Source of the DNA: Azadirachta indica
Lineage: Eukaryota > Streptophyta > Magnoliopsida > Sapindales > Meliaceae
Direction: 5' to 3'
NCBI GenBank assembly: GCA_022749755.1
Contig: CM040444.1
Coordinates: 19,331,326-19,395,325, forward strand
Length of the DNA: 64,000 nucleotides
The position numbers and the translations under genes were made by a program. The notes under the pieces are model-generated. The model did no database searches. It was not told the DNA's origin and saw nothing but the letters and a program-made list of their open reading frames with translations. Numbering within the stretch: position 1 is the first letter of the stretch; each line of letters starts with the position of its first letter. Of this stretch, positions 10,401 through 21,780 are shown in pieces.

Positions 10401-12014
10401 TTGATTACTTAAATTTAATATAAATAAAGTTTAAATAAAAATGAAACTTTATTTTATTAAATGGACTGCTAAATTACAATTCTGAGTTTTTAGCATATGG
10501 TTAACTTAGAAGCGAAGAATTATTATGAGAGAATTGATTATGCACTTTTTAAGTTGGAGTAAAGAAATCCATGAATTTACAATATCTATACTGGCTGTTG
10601 TGAACCCAACTCAAACATTTTAAGCGTGTATGAAAAATAATAGAGAAGACATCGACTTGTTCCAAGAGAATTATTGCTTTACAATTATGGTTCACATCCA
10701 CCATGTCTACAAACAATAATTATTGAACATCCAGCTGTAAACGCATGGCGGCCATGAACTGATATTTTGTGTTTGCTATAGGCCACTCTCAATTATTACT
10801 AATGGACAAGAAATTAGTTTGTCTTGTTCTATTGGAGATAAAACATCCATGGTATAAAAAAAGCTAACATCCATGAAATTATAATAAATATCAGTAAATG
10901 TATTTTTCGACTAAAAGGATTGCAAGATTAAAGAAGTTAATTATGTGTAATAAATTAATTACAGAATTTAGGATAACATGGAATGAAACGCCAATCCAGT
11001 GAAACAGTTTAAACATTGTAGGTTGTGCGAATTATTATAACATTAGTGACAATTAAATAAATTAATACATTTTTTATATGCACCCTAATTTCCTTACTAT
11101 ATGTGCTAAACTGTGTATTTTTTCAATAGTGAAATATTGATTTTTTTTTAATTGCTGATATAGAAATTAAGAGTCTATTGGAGATCTAAATATATGTTAT
11201 ATGTAATTTAGAAAATTTATACTCTATATCTATAATAATTTCTTATGAAGAAATTCTAAACACTAAATTTCTGAATTACTGAATTTTGATATAGAGTATA
11301 AGGATTTGGCTACAATATATTGAAAACAAAGTTATAATTTCTTTTGTAATATAAAATTTAGAACATGTTACGGAAATATGAAAGTAAAATTTGAAATTTA
11401 AGGTAACTTTTAAAATAAAATTTTAAAACTTAAAATGCTAAAACAAAAAAGTTAAAAATTAAAACAAAAGATAAAAATAGAGAGTGCTTTTGTAATAACT
11501 CACGCTTATACTTATATTTGTCAAACGTATAGTACAAATTTTCACTAACCTTGCTTTTTACCAAGAGTAAGAGATGGAATCCTCACGTAAGGTTATAGAA
11601 GAAAGAAATTCTTTTATAAAATAATGAGTGAAAATTACCGATGTAGAGAACTGAATCTTATATGACGCAATATTTAAACTTAAAAAAAGTCAGATATAAA
11701 TGTAAAATTAAAAAATTTTCCATCAAATCCATGCTTTAAATAGGTCAATATCCATAATTTTTTTTAGTATATTATCTGTCATTATCAATTTTGCCTTTAC
11801 AAACCATAGAAGAGCTGAGAGAAGCATGGCTCTAACTCTGAAAGAGACTCCCAAAATAATCTATGACATAAAATACTTTTGCATATGTGAGTATTATTAT
11901 CTGTGGATGTAACTAGTTTAGCCATGTAACAAAAAATAAATATAACATGTGAAAATGCTTGAATGGTACGCCTAGATTCTTGAACAGAGACAACCAGTTT
12001 CTTCATTTTCCTAG

Positions 12015-12024
12015 TTATAAATAG
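12015..12024 (+). promoter_or_regulatory. Orphan TATA box of deleted cupin copy
   Basis: TTATAAATAG preceded by TTTCTTCATTTTCC matches the TATA context of the two full copies at 16060 and 28181. Only about 60 bases separate it from the remains of the last exon, so most of the transcription unit has been deleted. Confidence 0.65.
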
Positions 12025-12079
12025 AAAAAAAAAATCTATGACGTCAAATTTTTATCCCGATATTATAAAATAACTCTAT

Positions 12080-12147
12080 CTCTTAACGTGAATGAAGAGT
12101 TCCTCAAATTTTTCATGAAAGAAATTCTCATCCCTCCAATGAGTTAA
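12080..12147 (+). pseudogene. Last-exon ghost of a cupin gene
   Basis: The bases read LNVNEEFLKF and then EILIPPMS followed by a stop. This matches the end of the cupin gene at 17571-17652 (LNVNEEFFKSF...LIPPMS) except for a deletion of about 12 bases inside. The 3' flanking sequence (CAATTCAAAACT, GTAGCAA, TATTA) also matches the 3' UTR of the full copies. It is all that is left of the coding part in unit 0 and has no start or splice partner. Confidence 0.8.
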
Positions 12148-12250
12148 AAAATATTATTATCAATAAACTAGTTCAATTCAAAACTAAATGAGTTCCTAAA
12201 TTTATTGTGTAGCAAGTATTACTAATTTCTTATATTTGATGAATCTTTGG

Positions 12251-12600
12251 TTATAATATTGTAATGTTGGATTTATGCTATTATGCAGTAAGACTGTTTT
12301 CCAATCATGAATATTTATTTAAATTTTTTAATAAACTGAGATTTTAATAGTTATTTATAAAAATTATTGAGATTAATTATTCTAATAGATTAAATCTTAA
12401 AAGTCTTATTACACTTTTTCTATATTTAATATTGCGAATTTAGCAACCCTATCTAATATACCATTAAATTATATATTTTTGTGTTCAAATGAATTGTGGG
12501 TAAATTGTAAATAGCGAATAGGTTTTTAATACTAAATAAAAAAGATATGATCACAAGTTTTATGAAATAATTGAATTTAATCTTAATTATTAAAAGTGAT
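12251..12600. other. AT-rich intergenic stretch
   Basis: No gene, no recognisable repeat and no structured element were seen. It separates the last-exon ghost of unit 0 from the start of unit 1. Confidence 0.5.
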
Positions 12601-13834
12601 TAGATTTAATAGTTTATAAATTGTATAAGAAACTATATAAAATTAATAGGTTATTAATTCTTCACATATGCATATATAAGTGCGTGTATTCCGTTCAAAT
12701 CAAACTATATAAATATATCATTCAAAATGAAGTATTTTCAAGAAGAGAAAATATAAAAATTGGGGACACCTAATCTTGCATTTTCATGATCATCTTCCAA
12801 TTTAACAATAATTCCACCAACTCTTGCCATCCCTAAATCTCCGACACTACATTACATTTTCTTGATTGAATTGTAACAAAAAGCTAACAAATTAATTATA
12901 AAAGAATTAACAAATATTAGTCATAAACAAAACACTATAACATGGCACTTTCAAAAAAAAAAAAAAAAAAAAAAAAAGCACTATCCTATAACGTCCTAAC
13001 TCCATTTAAGAAGATGCAAATAATATTGACTTTTAATTTTATTTTATAAACTCTTTTCAATGTGTTACCTGACAGAATTGCTCAAGTACATGTGGCAGTA
13101 TTAAGATCACCTGAGTCGATAGCAACTTACTATAGTGGTCTACAGAAACCAAGTACAATTATTCCTTGAGATTTTGTGTTAATTTTTTGATAGGCCACAC
13201 GGAATTATTACTAGTGGATGACAAGCAATTAATTTGTCTTGTTCCATTGGAAAGTGATATTATTATTAGTTGTGTATATATCTTGTAGAAATATCAATAA
13301 ATGCACATATTCTTATATTAAAAAAATTACAAGGCGTGTTAAAAAAAAAAAAAAAAAGTCAAAGAAGTTACCTCTAATAAGTTAGTTCTAGGATTTGGGA
13401 TAAATTAGAATTAAATGTGAATCCAACGAAACAATTTAAACATTGTATAGGTTGTGCAAATTAATCTAACATTAAGTGATAATTAAATAAATTAACACGT
13501 TTTTTATATGTACCCTAATTTTCTTACTATATATTAGCTAAACTCTGCATTTTCAATAATGAAATTATCAATTTTGCCTTTGCGAACCGTTGAAGAGTTG
13601 AGAGAAACATGGCTCTAATTCTGAAAGAGACCCCCAAAATAATTTACGACACAAACGTATTTTTTGCATGTGAGTATTATTATTAGTGGATATAGCTCGT
13701 TTAGCCTTACTAGAAAAAATAAGAATAACATGTGAAAAATACTTTAAACGCTACATCTAGATTCTTGAAGAGAGTGTATTAAATTATAGTAGCGGCGGCC
13801 CGTGTATTTAAATTAATGGAGTAATTTTATTTCA

Positions 13835-14820
13835 GTCCCTAACGTTTTAGAAAATATCCTAACGTTTTAGAAACTTCCTTCTACTGCTACCCATTAGGTA
13901 ATTTTTAATTTATCCATTATAATATAATCATCTTTAATTTAATCTTAAAATTTATGAAAGCTATATTTTACTCCTATATGTTAACTTTCAATTTTTAATA
14001 AAAAAATTATATTTTTATAAACTTAATTTTTTCTTCTTCTTCATGTCTTTCTCTCCTGTATTTACATTCTCAATTTAGATAAAAAAAAATACACAACAAA
14101 AATAATTATTCATCTCTCATAATCTTAATAATAGAGTCAATTAATTGAACTTAAAAAATCCAAAAATAAAAAAAATCTTAATTTTAATTTGTTTTATATA
14201 TTTTATTAGATTTTATCTAATTTCATAAGATATAAAAAATAACTCCTGACGAAAAAATCATTAATTTTTTCAATATAATAAATACACTTATTTTTATATT
14301 AACTATATTGGAATTCAAATTTAAAAAATTATTATTATTATAAAATAAATATTTTTATTTAATTTTTTTATTTTGAAAAACAAAGTGATGAGTATTTTTA
14401 TATTTTTCTACGCAAGTAACATGATGTAAAAATTTTATAGTTGACATTTTTCTATATTTTAATATTTTTTGTGAGCAAATAAGTAAATAAATTGTTAAAG
14501 CTCTAGTGGTAAATAAATTGTCTTTAGGATATATTTCGGAGAAAAAATTTTAATTTTTTTCGAAAATTCAATTAATTAATTCAATTGCTAAAATTATGTG
14601 ATTTGAGTAAATTAATTTATTTATATATTATTTTTTTGTTTTTTAATTTAGCTGTTAAAAATAAAAATAAAAAATGATAAAAAATTAATATGTAGGAGTA
14701 GTATGATAACTTTTATAATGTTTGGATGAAATTAAAGATTACTAATATTATGAGAGGCAAATTAAAAATTACTTAACGGCTAATAATGGACGAAAGTTTT
14801 GTTTCAGGGAGGTACGTGAC
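13835..14820. mobile_element. Nonautonomous long-TIR element (MULE/MITE-like)
   Basis: The left side (GGTAATTTTTAATTT, ATAATCATCTTTAATTT, TTTACTCCTATATGTTAA, about 13895-13985) recurs as reverse complement at the right side (about 14685-14785). This gives imperfect terminal inverted repeats of roughly 100-150 bp around an AT-rich core without ORFs. Both ends have a fragment like CAG-CC-TAACGTTTT or its counterpart. The element sits in the upstream region of cupin unit 1 and is absent from units 0 and 2. Exact ends and target duplication could not be fixed by eye. Confidence 0.55.
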
Positions 14821-14832
14821 ATTGACCCAAAT

Positions 14833-15850
14833 GAGAAAATTGTTCGTGTCGGTGCTGCCCAAGCCTGAGATTGACTTTGTCTGGAAGCAACGTAAGAACA
14901 AAAAGAAAAACGGAAGATTGGGAGGGAGGAAGAAAAATCAAAGTTGATTTTGGGTTTGTGTTGGGCAGAAGAAAGTCTAAGGCTTGGAAACTGAGATCAA
15001 GGCAATTAACTTGTCTTATCCCATCGGAAAGTGATACTATATATTAATTTTTTTGGTTTTTTTTTGCTTGTGATTGTTATTATATGTGTATTTAGCTAGT
15101 TTAGGCTGGGAGGAAAAATGAATATAGTATGTGAAAAATACTTAAATGCTACATCAAAATTCTTGAAGAGACAGTAATATATTATAGTAGTGGTGGCCTA
15201 TGTAATTAAATTAGTTAATTAAGTTAATTAATTACAGTTTTTTAATATTACATAAACGTTAGTAGAATGTGTAGTTAAGTGATTGTTAAACATTATTTTT
15301 TTAAATGTATTTTCTTGAAAAATAACTTTTTATAAACTAATCCTCTCTTTACCTATAAAGTACGAAATATTAATGTTCGATCAACGTACAATTAAAGTAC
15401 TCTCTGAAATTGAAGGGAGACTACAGAAGATAAATCAGTTTCTTATTCCATCAACGACTATTACAGATTTTCCCTTATTTTCAACCACCATTAATTTTTT
15501 AGCTCACAATTTTATAAACCACTTTGACTACATAATTTTCATCTCTCTCCGCAAAAATAAAATGTGTAAGATATTGCTTCTTGTTTGGATAATGTAGGCC
15601 TACATCAACCAATAAGCCAATTAAAATTTAAATAAAAAGATGCACTTCCCAATGAGAGAATTATAGGTGTCGGTACTGCCCAACCATCAGACAAAATAGA
15701 GGAAGGTTGGGGGAGGAAGAAAAATCAAAGTTGATTTTGGGTTTGCATTGGACGAAAGAACATCTAAGACTTGGAAATTGAGATAAAGGCAATTAACTTG
15801 TCTTATCCCATCGGAAAGTGTGATAGTACACATTAATCATATGATCTTGT
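14833..15850 (+). repeat. Internally duplicated upstream modules of unit 1
   Basis: A module with AATCAAAGTTGATTTTGGGT and CTTGTCTTATCCCATCGGAA occurs at 14833-15050 and again at 15640-15850. Unit 2 has it once (27740-27985). A second module (CTACATC...TTCTTGAAGAGA...TATTATAGTAG) occurs at 13670-13800 and 15070-15210, and once in unit 2 (27090-27215). Unit 1 therefore gained a tandem copy of its own upstream region, with the long-TIR element inside the first copy. No coding potential is retained between the copies. Confidence 0.7.
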
Positions 15851-16059
15851 ACAACAATATGATAAAAGCAGGCGTCGGTTTAGTAGGCAAGGAGAAATTT
15901 TAACATAAAGTAGTTTTTTATATAAGGAAAATTTATTATTTGTGGATGTAATTAGTTCAGTCATTAAAATATAAAAAACAAATAAAATTGAAAACATATG
16001 GAAAATGCTGACTTATACTCGTAAGTCCCCGAGACAATCAGCTTCTTCATTTTCCGCGC

Positions 16060-16068
16060 TATAAATAG
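16060..16068 (+). promoter_or_regulatory. TATA box of cupin gene 1
   Basis: CTATAAATA lies about 110 bases before the donor of a leader intron and about 290 bases before the start codon. The same box and context (CTTCTTCATTTTCC) recur at 28181 and in worn form at 12015. Confidence 0.75.
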
Positions 16069-16175
16069 AAGTGAAGTCTTCTTGCATGTAGCATTAAATC
16101 AATTTGTTTGAATTTGTTCAAAGTAGAATTTATACCAATTACCAATTCATTCCTTCACGTTTATTCTTCATAAAG

Positions 16176-16350
16176 GTATACTGTTTGTGTCTAGCTTCGA
16201 ATTTCTTATGGTCAGTGTTTAACGACGTCAGTTATTTTTACGTCAAAGTGTCGTTCTTTCTTCTTCTTTTTAAGTGAATTTTAGTAGGGAAGAGGGGCTA
16301 ATCGTATTTTCTGCTGGGCTTAAAATATTGGTTTTTTTTTCTTTGTCAAG
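16176..16350 (+). other. Predicted 5' UTR intron of cupin gene 1
   Basis: The junction TTCATAAAG/GTATAC begins the intron, and a T-rich tract ending GTCAAG precedes TGATGCCTGG. The same arrangement appears in copy 2 (28301-28468, ending TTTCACAG). A leader intron shortly before the start codon is inferred from the conserved splice signals. It would need cDNA to confirm. Confidence 0.6.
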
Positions 16351-16352
16351 TG

Positions 16353-17652
16353 ATGCCTGGAGAAATTGAAATGAAGAAATCAATGGAACTGGAGCTAACC
16401 CCAAAGTTTGCCAACAAAAAGATTTTTGAGGGAGAAGGTGGATCATACCACAGTTGGTCTGCTACTGAATTTCCTTTGCTTGCTCAGGCCCAAGTTGGTG
16501 CTGGTATTCTTGTTCTCAACCCTGGAGGATTTGCTCTTCCTCATTATGCTGATTCCTCCAAAGTTGGCTATGTTCTTCAAGGTATGTACATAACCACTGC
16601 CAACTAACTATCATTTTAATTAATTTCTGCGTGTGTACCTAATCTCTATACACTACAGGTGAAAATGGAGTAACTGGAATGGTACTATCTAATCACAAAA
16701 AACATTCAAATCAGGAAATTGTTTTAGGTCTTCGAACTGGGGATGTGATTCCAGTACCCCTCGGGTCAGTCTCATGGTGGTACAACCACGGAAAATCAGA
16801 TCTTGTCATTATATTCATTGGCGAAACTTCCAAGGCCCACGTTCCCGGAGAATTTACTTACTTCTTGCTAACAGGAGCTCTAGGCATCTTGGGAAGTTTC
16901 TCCTCCGAATTCACAAGCAGAGCTTTTAACATGAACCAAAAAGAAATAGAAATTTTAGCCAAAAGCCAAAAAGGTGCCTTGATCATCAAGCTAGGTGAAG
17001 AAGAAAGGAAAAACATACCATTCCCTAAGCAAGACAATAATTGTAACTTATGGGTCAATAATTTTGCTAATCTTCCGGCTGATTTCGACGTCCAAAAGGC
17101 CGGTGTACTTATTTCCATCACTGGGAGCAATTTCCCTTTTCTTGAAGAAGTTGGACTGAGCTGCAAGATTTTGAAACTCGAAGCTAATGCCCTGCTTTCA
17201 CCTATATACAATGTTGATTCGTCGGTTCAGGTATTTTATGTTGTAAAGGGAAGTGGGAAAGTGGAAATTGTAGGTCTAAATGGTAAGCTTGTGTTGGATA
17301 CCAAAATAGAAAGTGATCACCTTCTTATTGTGCCGAATTGTTTTGTGGTTGCCATAATTGCCTGCGATCAAGGAATGGAGTGCTTCTCCGTCACAACATC
17401 CACACAGTAAGCAATGACTTTAAATTTCTACGCTTGATCTAATTAGGTTTCTTAATTAATTTGTCAAATAACAAAGGATTTCAATGCCTTATTTACAGGC
17501 CTTCTGTTGGAGAATTAGCTAGTAAACAATCGGCATTGAATGTCTCTTCATCCTCGGCTGTACAACTGTCTCTTAATGTGAATGAAGAGTTTTTCAAGTC
17601 TTTCAAGGAGAAAATAGCCAAGAACAAAGTTCTCATCCCTCCAATGAGTTGA
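16353..17652 (+). CDS. Bicupin, 11S-globulin-like RmlC-like cupin protein (intact copy)
   Basis: The coding exons are 16353-16581, 16659-17406 and 17499-17652, with GT-AG junctions (G/GTATGT...ACAG/GTG; ACA/GTAAGC...ACAG/GCC). They join in frame to 376 codons, the usual size of this family (about 350-380). The protein belongs to the two-domain plant cupins related to Arabidopsis At1g07750 and At2g28680, sometimes labelled glutelin or legumin-like. Exon 1 gives EGEGGSYHSWSATEFPLLAQ and GGFALPHYADSSKVGYVLQG, the first cupin motif. Exon 2 has VPLGSVSWWYNHG, FIGETSKAHVPGEFTYF and the second cupin VFYVVKGSGKVEIVGLNGKL. No signal peptide is visible, unlike true vacuolar 11S storage globulins, so a cytosolic, non-storage role is likely but the biochemical function is unknown. 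The start is the first ATG after the leader intron; MELELTPKF 12 codons later is an alternative. A PolyA signal follows at 17734. Confidence 0.9.
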
Positions 17653-17733
17653 AAAGATTATTTCAATTCAAAACTGTTGGGTTTCTTAATTAAATATGTA
17701 GCAAATGTCATGTATTAATTTCTAGATTTAATG

Positions 17734-17739
17734 AATAAA
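17734..17739 (+). terminator. Polyadenylation signal of cupin gene 1
   Basis: AATAAA occurs 82 bases after the stop codon in TTAATGAATAAAACGATCAG. The identical context follows copy 2 at 29849. Confidence 0.65.
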
Positions 17740-17759
17740 ACGATCAGCTTTTGTTTTTA

Positions 17760-18463
17760 AAAAATAAAAGTGAAAATTGAAACCATCGCTATAAAATATT
17801 ACTCGTACGTAATATTCATGCAGTAGATCTCGGATTCTTCTGTTATTACTTCATTAATAGTTATAACAATTTTAGTTTTTAATATTTTTATCTTCTAAGA
17901 TATGCTACCTTAATTTTTAAACCAGTTCTTAGACATTATAAATAAAATAGTTATGTTTTCAAATAGAAGTATAAAAAAAAAAACTAATTTGTTGGTAAAT
18001 TAGGGTTCAATAAAATTTAGGTGCTTTGTTATGAGATGAAATCATAAAATACCAAAAAATTGTTTGCTGTATCGCTTTCAAGTGAAAATGATATCAATAA
18101 TATAACCAGAATGATTAACATGATTAATTTTTAAACAAATTTGTTGCATGATTCTGAAATATTTTGCACAAACTAAATGTTTTTCATTTGTGCTAACACC
18201 TGAACCAATCAATGTAAACTTGAGATGCCAAAACATTTTAAGTTTTAAACAACTATTTATAATATATTATATCTAAATATTTTGAAGGGTATAGCGAAAA
18301 ATTAAAAATATAATAAAATAAAATTATAATGGTAAATATGAATAGTAGTAGGTTAACTTCAACCATTGCAACTATTTAAAATCCAACCGTTTATAAATAG
18401 TATAAAAAATATATATAAAAATGGATCATTTATGATTCTCATATATATATATATACACATATA
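17760..18463. other. AT-rich intergenic stretch
   Basis: No gene is visible. The right edge is a TA-rich microsatellite (18441-18463) that served as the insertion site of the LTR element. A short minus frame at 18659-18426 lies within the LTR and is not a gene. Confidence 0.5.
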
Positions 18464-19503
18464 TGTTCGATGATTGTTCCTTTGTGTTCACGTAGGATCT
18501 ATTGATGGTTACACGCCGGTAATTATCTTGCCCAAAAGGCTCAGGTAACCTATTGCCCACATAAAATGGCCAATTATCCTCGGTACTATTGGTAGAGTCA
18601 CCAACCACGGTAATGTTGGGAGAGTCATTACAATAATGAAAAACTTTCAGACACTTCATCCAAACCCAGAAGATAAGAACGGCTTGGGCTACAAGGTGGG
18701 TCCCAATGCACTACAAAAGGGTTCAACAATCCTACAAATAACATGATTGGGACCTGCAGCTAAAATGCCATGATTACAACCTAGTAATTCAAGTCCCAAC
18801 GTATAAAAAATTGTAAAGTAAGCCAATAATGAAGCTCGACCAATAAAATAGGGGAGACGCTAGCAAGGAGAAGTCCATTTCCATAAGGAAGATAGCAAAA
18901 AAAAACGCGTAAGAAGAAAAGGTCAAGTGGTGTTTGAATTTGCCTATAATGGGCACAGTGGTCGAGCGATGGAGATCTTTTTTGAAGAGAAGCTTATATT
19001 TTCCATCACCTATGTAAACCCTAGGTCTTCCCCATATAGGGGGTTAGATTCTTTTATTAGCTTAAATGCCACTCGCTCTTTCTCTTTTATTTTCTCCATA
19101 ATTGCACTCAAACAATTATTATTGTTATTTTTGTTAATCTTTGAAGATTAGTTTTCTAACATATCTTGTTTTAACTTGATCATCAGAGAGAGCTCATCGA
19201 TAACACCATCGGCGCCAGCTGACTTGCTTTGGTTGTGCAGGATTTGTTGCCACAATGAAATAATGAAGAAAATGAGCCACCGTGGTATAGGATAATGCTA
19301 CCTTGGTGGAAGAATTATGTCACCTCGGCAAAATAAGCACCTCGGTATACAAAGAGTTTAGCTTAGCAGAAGAGCAAAATATCTCCTTAGTGAAGTTATT
19401 ATCATAGATGTGTTTCCCATACAATTGACAAATTTTGAATGTTGACTAAGATCTTTCTCTTCGTTGAGCCTATGTGGCAATGAGAGAGAATTCTGTGTCA
19501 ACA
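18464..19503 (+). repeat. 5' LTR
   Basis: It begins near TGTTCGATGATTG and ends TGTGTCAACA. It matches 23138-24154 along its length, for example GGATCNATTGATG, GGCCAATNATCCTCGGTAC, TTGGATTCTTTTAnTAGCTTAAATGCCACT, and GTGGCAATGAGAGAGAATT. The exact first base is uncertain because the first 15-20 bases of the two copies have diverged. Confidence 0.8.
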
Positions 19504-19520
19504 TTTGGCGTCATCTATAG
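19504..19520 (+). other. Primer-binding-site-like sequence
   Basis: TTTGGCGTCATCTATAG directly follows the 5' LTR. It resembles the TTTGGCGCC-start sites used by plant Ty3/gypsy elements of the Tat group, with changes that fit CpG decay. It fixes the orientation of the element as plus. Confidence 0.65.
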
Positions 19521-20500
19521 AAAGTTGTACAAAAAGCTTATCATAACTTAAGTGCTTGCCAAAGGAGCCTGTGTCCGAAGTTTTAAAAAGAGGTGGCCAA
19601 GAACACACCTGAGAGCCCCACCAGTTTGATGGACAAGTTCCTAACTTAGAACGCATACTTCAAAACCACTTGGAAGTTACCATGACAACTGAGGCATTCT
19701 TTCTTGTGGCCACCTAAGGTGTTTTCTTATAATGAAGCACTAGAAAGAAGGTAACTCTTAACCCTCTCTTATGAAATGCTTAATAAACGATTGCATAATG
19801 TAGAAGTAAGAGTAAAAGAGCTCAATCAAGAAAGTCAGAACCTAGCTTATTAAACCTCCTGCAAGACTTTAGTGTACTCCCTTACTGAAGTGGTCAGAAA
19901 TGCATGTTTACCTAGGAAATACGAAATGCATTACTCATATCATTATCGAGATCAGATAAACTTAGTAGCCATTCTGATGTTTTAGGATATAATGCTTATT
20001 CAATGACTTCGAGAGGTCATATGTATATTGTTTTCTATTATGTTGAACGGATCAACTGGAACTCAGCAAAATGGTTTCCCCTAGAAGCATTTGGGTGGTT
20101 ATTCCTGACTTTTCAACCCTATAGTGACTATGGTTTTCTTATGTGTTCTCAAAGAGGTCTAGGTGTGTTATTTCACTACCTTAGTTTTCATAAAGTATTT
20201 TTAAGAAAAACACCACCCAGGCTGAATCTCTATTTTATCTTCATGTGATATTTTGCCATATTTTCAAAGATCATATTTTTGTGAAATTTTTGCCGAACTT
20301 ATCATCGTGGAAATGTCACCAATTCTACCTATGAACACCCTATGAAGAAACCCTCTTAAATTATTGGCAAAGAGCACAATTTCAGAGGTGTGGACCTCAT
20401 ATGAAGAATACCAATCTGACATCGTAGGTTTATCTTAGCTTAATTAATTACAACGATATCACCAATTCTCCTCTAAGTTATAAATTTCTTGTATATTGTT
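19521..20500 (+). pseudogene. Leader and worn gag-like region of the LTR element
   Basis: After the primer-binding site comes about 1 kb with short open stretches such as VRVKELNQESQN (about 19800-19850), broken by stops. This is the place of gag. No gag domain can be recognised with certainty. A small open frame at 20003-20248 has no recognisable features. Confidence 0.4.
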
Positions 20501-20504
20501 CACC

Positions 20505-21424
20505 ATAGTCCTTCAATATCGTGGACGCATCAAAGGTATAAATTTGTTTGCCATAAAGTCTTTTGATGCCATAGGCGTATCAAAGGCACGGATTTGCTTG
20601 CCATAAGGTCCTTTTATGCCATGGACGCATCAAAATATATAGATTATTTGCCACAAAGTCTTTTGATGTCTTAGGTACATCAAAGGTATAGATTTATTTG
20701 CCATAAAGTCTTTGGATGCCGTGAGCGCATTAAAGGTATAAATTTGTTCTCCATAAAGTCCTTTGATGCCATGGGTACATCAAAGGCACAGATTTACTTA
20801 CCATAAAGTCTTTTGATGCTATGGTCACTTTAAAGATACGAATTATTAGACACAAAGTGTTTTGATGTCATAAGAGCATCAAAGGCACTGATTTATTTGC
20901 CATAAAGTCCTTTGATGATGTGGATGCATCAAAGGTACAGATTTGTTCACCATCAAGTCTTTTGATGCGTTGGATGCATCAAAAGTATGGATTTGTTCAC
21001 CACGAATTGTTTTGATATCATATGCACATCAGTGGTACAGATTATTCGCCCCAAGCCCTTTAATGTCGTAGACACATCAAAGGTACGAATTGTTCACCAT
21101 GAGGTCCTTTGATACCATAGGCATATCAGAGGTATAGATTTGTTTGTCATATAATCCTTTGATGTCATAAGTACATCAAAGTCAAGGATTTGTTCGCTAA
21201 AGTCCTTTAATGCCGTGGGTGTATTATAGTCACGGATTTGTTCCCCATAAAGTCCTTCGATGTCGTAGGCGCATTGAAAATACGAATTATTTGCCTCGAA
21301 ACCCTTTGATGCAATGAGCGCATTAAAAGCACGGATTTGCTTGCCATAAAGGTCTTTTAACACCGTGGGTATATGAAGGCATATTTGTTTGCTAGTCTTT
21401 TGAATATCGTGGGTGTATCTTGCT
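20505..21424. repeat. 50-bp minisatellite, about 19 units, each with an inverted repeat
   Basis: The unit is about AAAGTCTTTTGATGCCATAG plus GCGCATCAAAGGTACAGATT plus TGTTTGCCAT, 50 bp (range about 46-50), repeated around 19 times, with the last two units worn. Unit starts are close to 20505, 20555, 20605, 20655, 20705, 20755, 20805, 20854 and so on. Each unit contains the dyad CTTTGATG - about 9 bases - CATCAAAG, so the array can form a row of small hairpins. It lies inside the LTR element, between the gag-like region and the antisense ORF. Confidence 0.9.
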
Positions 21425-21780
21425 ATCAACGGTTTTCACTATTGAAGTCCTACTTATTAGGCGTCAATTTACAAACTTCATAAGACAAGCTCTAACACGA
21501 TTATATCCTTATTAGAATGACTAAGATTGATACGTCTGTTAAATTTGAAAATATGTTTAAGTGTAACAAACTGAGATGATTCCCAACATGGCCTGGCCAA
21601 AAGTCCATTCTTCACACTTGATACTACATTTTTAAAAAATAAGTTATCACAATATAAATTTATCCAAAATAATTGAATCATTACAAAATGAATTCAAATT
21701 TAATAAAAATATTCTAGAAAAATAAACTAAAGTTCGACGGAAGCATTTTTGGTATCATTCCCATCACCACCTTTCTCTTG
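21425..21780. other. Spacer between minisatellite and antisense ORF
   Basis: This is internal DNA of the LTR element without a recognisable gene. A minus frame at 21681-21478 shows no family signature. Confidence 0.4.

Larger units (their letters stand above)
10480..12250 (+). repeat. Cupin-locus duplication, unit 0 (truncated)
   Basis: Blocks shared with later units appear in the same order: the GGCCAC..AATTATTACTA block (10782-10925), the AACAGTTTAAACATTGTAGG block (10980-11125), the TGATATAGAAATTAAGAGTC block (11135-11215), the AGAGAAGCATGGCTCTAACT block (11783-11865) and the promoter block (11885-12030). Matching blocks are at 13180-13645, 26245-27065 and 30120-30900. The gene body has been lost except for the tail of the last exon. 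Confidence 0.8.
12600..17760 (+). repeat. Cupin-locus duplication, unit 1
   Basis: From GTATAAGAAACTATATAAAA at about 12625 the sequence runs parallel to unit 2 (from about 25650), including CACCTAATCTTGCATTTT, the CCACACGGAATTAT block and the whole gene. It differs by an inserted inverted-repeat element at about 13835-14820 and by an internal duplication of upstream modules. A 25-A run lies at about 12953-12977. This unit carries the only cupin copy with an intact reading frame in the window. Confidence 0.85.

Noticed and set aside
15373..15597. 74-codon open frame upstream of cupin gene 1
   Set aside because: The matching sequence in unit 2 (27410-27640) is not open in the same frame, so it is upstream DNA without coding constraint.
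16858..17211. Long minus frame opposite cupin exon 2 (also 28970-29326)
   Set aside because: It is a shadow of the coding exon, kept open by codon composition. No independent start context or family.
20003..20248. 81-codon plus frame inside the LTR element
   Set aside because: It has no retroelement motif and is surrounded by stops. Chance frame.
20505..21424. Regular 50-bp repeats considered as a CRISPR-like array
   Set aside because: The whole 50-bp unit is repeated, with no unique spacers, it lies inside an LTR element, and the genome is a plant.
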